Source: an uncultured Collinsella sp. (GTDB lineage: Bacteria; Actinomycetota; Coriobacteriia; Coriobacteriales; Coriobacteriaceae). Taken from it: DNA of 64,000 nucleotides. The notes below the pieces were generated by a model. It made no database searches, was not told the DNA's origin, and worked only from the letters and a program-made list of their open reading frames with translations. Below are positions 61,200 to 64,000 of the stretch, in pieces. Every line of letters begins with the position of its first letter. The first letter of the stretch is position 1. Both the position numbers and the translations under genes were made by a program. Location of the stretch: positions 124,001-188,000 of the forward strand of contig CALKKS010000007.1 in assembly GCA_937995345.1 (NCBI GenBank). The letters run 5' to 3'.

Positions 61200-61230
61200 A
61201 TTTTTTGGTGCACAGCCCAAGAAGAGGTCG

Positions 61231-61467
61231 TTAGCCGCGCTGGAGGCCGAAGAGCTTGGCGTTGCGCTCGGCGACCAACATATTGATGTCGGCGATTTCC
61301 ATCTCGCCGTCAATGTAGGGCTGGTAGGTGCCATACGGATCGCCGGCTCCCAAGCTGCAGCTTCCGCAGTTGTCGCAGCTGCCGTTGCCGCAGCCCGCGA
61401 GTGCCAGCTTGATGATCTCCTCACGCTCGGCACGCGTCGTGTCCTTGATGAGCTTGCTTTTTGCCAT
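61231..61467 (-). CDS. Small Cys-rich protein
   Basis: A 78-aa protein: a basic helical start (MAKSKLIKDTTRAEREEIIKLAL), then CGNGSCDNCGSCSLG with four cysteines, then an acidic helical end. The cysteines could bind zinc or an Fe-S cluster, or the protein may serve as a modified peptide precursor; there is no modifying enzyme nearby. ATG 61467 follows GAGGAT; the frame upstream is open without a better start. Confidence 0.65.
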   Translation of the reverse strand: MAKSKLIKDTTRAEREEIIKLALAGCGNGSCDNCGSCSLGAGDPYGTYQPYIDGEMEIADINMLVAERNAKLFGLQRG

Positions 61468-61605
61468 GACATATCCTCGATTCGATTGTGACCGTCGGCC
61501 GCGCATGTCTTGTAGATACCGACGGCCTTTGCCCATCATAGGCTTTTGCGCGGGTAGAATGCATGGATAACTTGATGCTTACGGGCGACGGAAAGGAATC
61601 GTTGC

Positions 61606-62562
61606 ATGGACCAGGATAAGACGACCGTAATGGGTGGCTACGGCTCCCCGCGGACGGGCAATGGCGCCGATGAGACCCGCGTCGTGCCGGACGCCCGATA
61701 CGCCTCGGCCGATGCGACCCAGGCCTCGGCCGATCCCACGCGCGTTGTGAATTACGGAAACGCAGCGCAGGGCCCGTATGGTGCCTCGTCGCAGAGCCCC
61801 TACGGCAACGCGGCGGCAGATCCTTATGATGACTTGCTGCAAAATCCCATTCCGCAACCTCAGCAGACGACGTATATGCCGCGCACGGCACAGCCGCGCT
61901 ACGAGTCGCGCGACCGATATACGCGCGAGCCGTATCGTGAGTATCCCAAGTCCATCCCTCAGTATGGCGAGGACGAGGAGAAGAAGCCTTCGCGCTCGTC
62001 GAGCGTGATCAAGAAAATCCTGATCGTGCTGGCGATCTTCTTTGCCCTGTCGGTTGTGTTTGCCATCGTGTCGGGCATGCTCAACAAGCGGGGTGCCGCG
62101 ACTGATACTACGGCCGAGCAGACCGAGACAACCCAGTCCGGCACCGTCGACCTGAGCGATATCCCGGGGCAGTATTGGTCTAATGCCAAGAAGCTCCTCA
62201 AGTCGCGCGGGGCCGATCTTTCGAATGCCGTGATCCTGACCGATGATGGCTCAACACCTGTTGTCGACGCCAACTGGGTCGTAACGTCTGCCTACTATAA
62301 CAACAACGGTAACCTCGAGATTCAGCTCACGCGCAAGGACAGCTCGTCGGGCAATGTATCCGGCGATCAGGGCACTACGGACAGTTCGAGCTCCAACATG
62401 CTGGATGACCTGAGCGACAAGGCGCAGGAGCTGGGAGATAAGGCCCAAGAGCTGGGTGACACGGCTCAGAATCTCGGCGATACCGCACAGAATCTGGGCG
62501 ATATGGCAACGAACGCCTGGGGTGCCCTACAAAACGGCATTTCGGGCGCGCAGGGGAACTAG
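61606..62562 (+). CDS. Single-pass membrane protein with Gly/Tyr-rich cytoplasmic part and heptad repeats
   Basis: A 318-aa protein. Residues 1-125 are low-complexity (Pro, Gln, Tyr, Arg), residues about 134-158 form one transmembrane helix (KILIVLAIFFALSVVFAIVSG), followed by an extracytoplasmic small folded region (YWSNAKKLLKSRGADLSNAVIL...) and a C-terminal run of about six near-identical 7-residue units (DKAQELG, DTAQNLG, DMATNAW), likely an amphipathic helix or coiled coil. The folded region resembles PASTA-like ligand domains only loosely. Function unknown. AAAGGAA precedes the ATG. Confidence 0.75.
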   Translation: MDQDKTTVMGGYGSPRTGNGADETRVVPDARYASADATQASADPTRVVNYGNAAQGPYGASSQSPYGNAAADPYDDLLQNPIPQPQQTTYMPRTAQPRYESRDRYTREPYREYPKSIPQYGEDEEKKPSRSSSVIKKILIVLAIFFALSVVFAIVSGMLNKRGAATDTTAEQTETTQSGTVDLSDIPGQYWSNAKKLLKSRGADLSNAVILTDDGSTPVVDANWVVTSAYYNNNGNLEIQLTRKDSSSGNVSGDQGTTDSSSSNMLDDLSDKAQELGDKAQELGDTAQNLGDTAQNLGDMATNAWGALQNGISGAQGN

Positions 62563-62595
62563 CGGTCGAGCGGCTAGAGCCTTAGCGGTACAAAC

Positions 62596-62664
62596 AAAAA
62601 CGGGACGCAGGATCGCGTGACCGGGCGCGTAGACGCGTTGGTCGGCGGTCCTGCGTCCCGTTTT
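62596..62664. terminator. Bidirectional terminator
   Basis: AAAACGGGACGCAGGA/TCCTGCGTCCCGTTTT, 16-bp perfect stem with a long GC-rich loop, between two convergent genes. Confidence 0.8.
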
Positions 62665-62672
62665 GCTGTCGA

Positions 62673-63854
62673 TTACAGCTGCTCGGCCGGACGGTCGGGC
62701 GAGCTAAAGCCCGAGTCAAACGTGACGACGCACGAGACATCGGGCCGGCGCTCGTGCACGATGCGCGTGACGAGCTCCAGCAGCTCCTCGTCGGATATGT
62801 CAAAGCCGTCGGGACGCACCAGGTCAAACGAAACGAACCCGTCGTGCTCGTGCAGGTCGTGGATGGAGAGCGCGGGATCGATCTGCATGATGCCGCGCTT
62901 GACCCAGCCGCGCAGGTCGTCGCCGGTGGTGGCGATGGGGTCGCAGTGCAGCGTGATACCGATGCCCATCTGCCGTTTGATATCGTGCTCGATGGTGTCT
63001 AGGATCTCGTGGTGCTCAAAGGCATCGCCCTCGCCGGGCATTTCCACTTGTGCGCTGGCAAACTGGCGGCCGGGACCGTAGTCGTGCACCATCAGGTCGT
63101 GCGTGCCTAGGACCTGCGGATACGACATGATCTTGTCGCGGATTGCCTGGACGAGCTTGGGGTCGGGCGCTTGCCCCAGCAGCGGGCTGATGGCGTCGCG
63201 CACCAGGCCCATGCCGCTGATGCAGATGAAGATGCCCACGCCCAGGCCTGCCCAGCCATCGAGGTCAAAGTCAGTCGTCTGCGAAATAAGCGCTGCGGCC
63301 AGGACCGAGGCTGAGGCAATGACGTCGTTTTTGGAATCCTGCGCCGTGGCGATGAGCGTCTCGGAATCTATGCGGTTGCCCAGCGTGCGGTTGAACGCCG
63401 CCATCCAAAACTTGACGAGCATGGACAGGACAAGGGCGGCCATGGAGAGCACCGAATAGGCGGTGGGGGAGGGCTTGATGATCTTGGTGACCGACTCCAG
63501 GATCAGGTTGATGCCGACGGCGCAAACGAGGACGGCGACAAACAAGCCGGCGAGGTACTCGTAGCGGCCGTGACCATAGGGGTGCCCCTCGTCGGCCGGG
63601 CGGCTGGCAAGGCGGAATCCGAGCAGGCTCACGATGTTGCTCGAGGCGTCGGAAAGGTTGTTGAAGGCATCGGCGATAAGCGAGACGGAGCCTGCGAGCA
63701 GACCAGCTATGCCCTTGGCCAGGCACAGCGTGATGTTGAGGCCGATGCAGATGAGGCTTGCGGCAAAACCCGCGTTGGTGCGGCAAGAGGTATCGACCGG
63801 CTTACTTTCGCTGCCGGGAACAAGCGTATGTACCAGCCGATTTACAAATAGCAT
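62673..63854 (-). CDS. Cation diffusion facilitator family transporter
   Basis: A 393-aa proton-coupled divalent metal exporter. Six membrane helices include LIADAFNNLSDASSN (helix 2 metal site) and DSKNDVIASASVLAA (helix 5 metal site), with HPYGHGRYEYLAG between them. The C-terminal cytoplasmic ferredoxin-like domain and a further 100 residues complete the protein. The metal (Zn, Fe or Mn) cannot be told; the N-rather-than-H in helix 2 (ADAFNNLSD) suggests it is not a classic zinc-specific site. ATG 63854 is chosen because GAGGA lies 8 bp upstream. Confidence 0.9.
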   Translation of the reverse strand: MLFVNRLVHTLVPGSESKPVDTSCRTNAGFAASLICIGLNITLCLAKGIAGLLAGSVSLIADAFNNLSDASSNIVSLLGFRLASRPADEGHPYGHGRYEYLAGLFVAVLVCAVGINLILESVTKIIKPSPTAYSVLSMAALVLSMLVKFWMAAFNRTLGNRIDSETLIATAQDSKNDVIASASVLAAALISQTTDFDLDGWAGLGVGIFICISGMGLVRDAISPLLGQAPDPKLVQAIRDKIMSYPQVLGTHDLMVHDYGPGRQFASAQVEMPGEGDAFEHHEILDTIEHDIKRQMGIGITLHCDPIATTGDDLRGWVKRGIMQIDPALSIHDLHEHDGFVSFDLVRPDGFDISDEELLELVTRIVHERRPDVSCVVTFDSGFSSPDRPAEQL

Positions 63855-64000
63855 AACAATCGTCCTCACAATCATGTTTAAGGGGATAGTGTAGCTCGCA
63901 CAGACGCAACGTGTGCCGATGCTCAGAAAATGCAGCAATGGTCTGCCGGCGCTAACGGGTGCGAGGCGGAGGGGGCGACCGTCCGCGCGCCTTCGGGTTC

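Overview
The window is a GC-rich, densely coded stretch of a bacterial chromosome. The gene set points to an anaerobic gut actinobacterium of the Coriobacteriia, most likely Collinsella or a close relative. The clues are a bifurcation-type [FeFe] hydrogenase, class II superoxide reductase, PTS-driven alpha-glucoside fermentation with a GH4 enzyme, formate-tetrahydrofolate ligase, an Fe-type alcohol dehydrogenase and AddAB-type repair. The organism is inferred from gene content, not proven. I saw no rRNA, tRNA, intact insertion sequence, prophage or CRISPR array.

Layout. 1-5.3 kb: the end of gltD, an unrecognised protein, an AbiEi-like/nuclease-fold fusion bracketed by 57-bp hairpins, an amidohydrolase and a zinc-ribbon membrane protein. 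5.4-8.6 kb: the leftward copper operon copA-copZ-csoR behind a near-perfect CsoR operator. 9.1-11.4 kb: a DEAD-box helicase with a long Arg/Gly-rich tail. 12.0-16.7 kb: an alpha-glucoside PTS operon (EIIA, LicT-type antiterminator, EIICB, 6-phospho-alpha-glucosidase). 16.8-23.0 kb: a NuoF/GltD-like flavoprotein overlapping hydA, then a substrate-binding lipoprotein and a fused permease-ATPase. 23.0-28.1 kb: an orphan RelB-like antitoxin ending inside a repeat, a CPBP protease, YgiQ, a YoaK-type membrane protein and a LURP-one-like protein in an AT-rich patch. 28.5-31.4 kb: Fe-ADH and an M42 peptidase. 31.4-33.0 kb: an HTH-HipA-like kinase flanked by inverted 69-bp palindromes. 33.0-36.4 kb: mnmA, cysK, a divergent Rrf2 regulator and a holin-like protein. 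36.7-51.6 kb: a TrpR-like regulator, addB-addA, dnaE and a SWIM/SNF2 helicase. 51.7-58.5 kb: superoxide reductase, a NadE-like protein with eroded active sites, ruvCAB behind an SOS box, and fhs. 58.9-63.9 kb: membrane and envelope proteins and a cation-efflux transporter.

The most unusual layer is non-coding. The intergenic spaces carry at least seven families of palindromic elements. The clearest is a 57-bp element (six copies, always 57 bp) with constant 15-nt arms and a variable 27-nt core. Next is a 69-bp element (four copies, always 69 bp) whose outer stem is conserved while the inner stem changes in a compensatory way. Pairing is preserved while sequence drifts, which indicates selection on folded RNA or single-stranded DNA, or a copying mechanism that acts on folded DNA. 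Several of these elements bracket accessory, toxin-antitoxin-like genes. No transposase that could mobilise them lies in the window.
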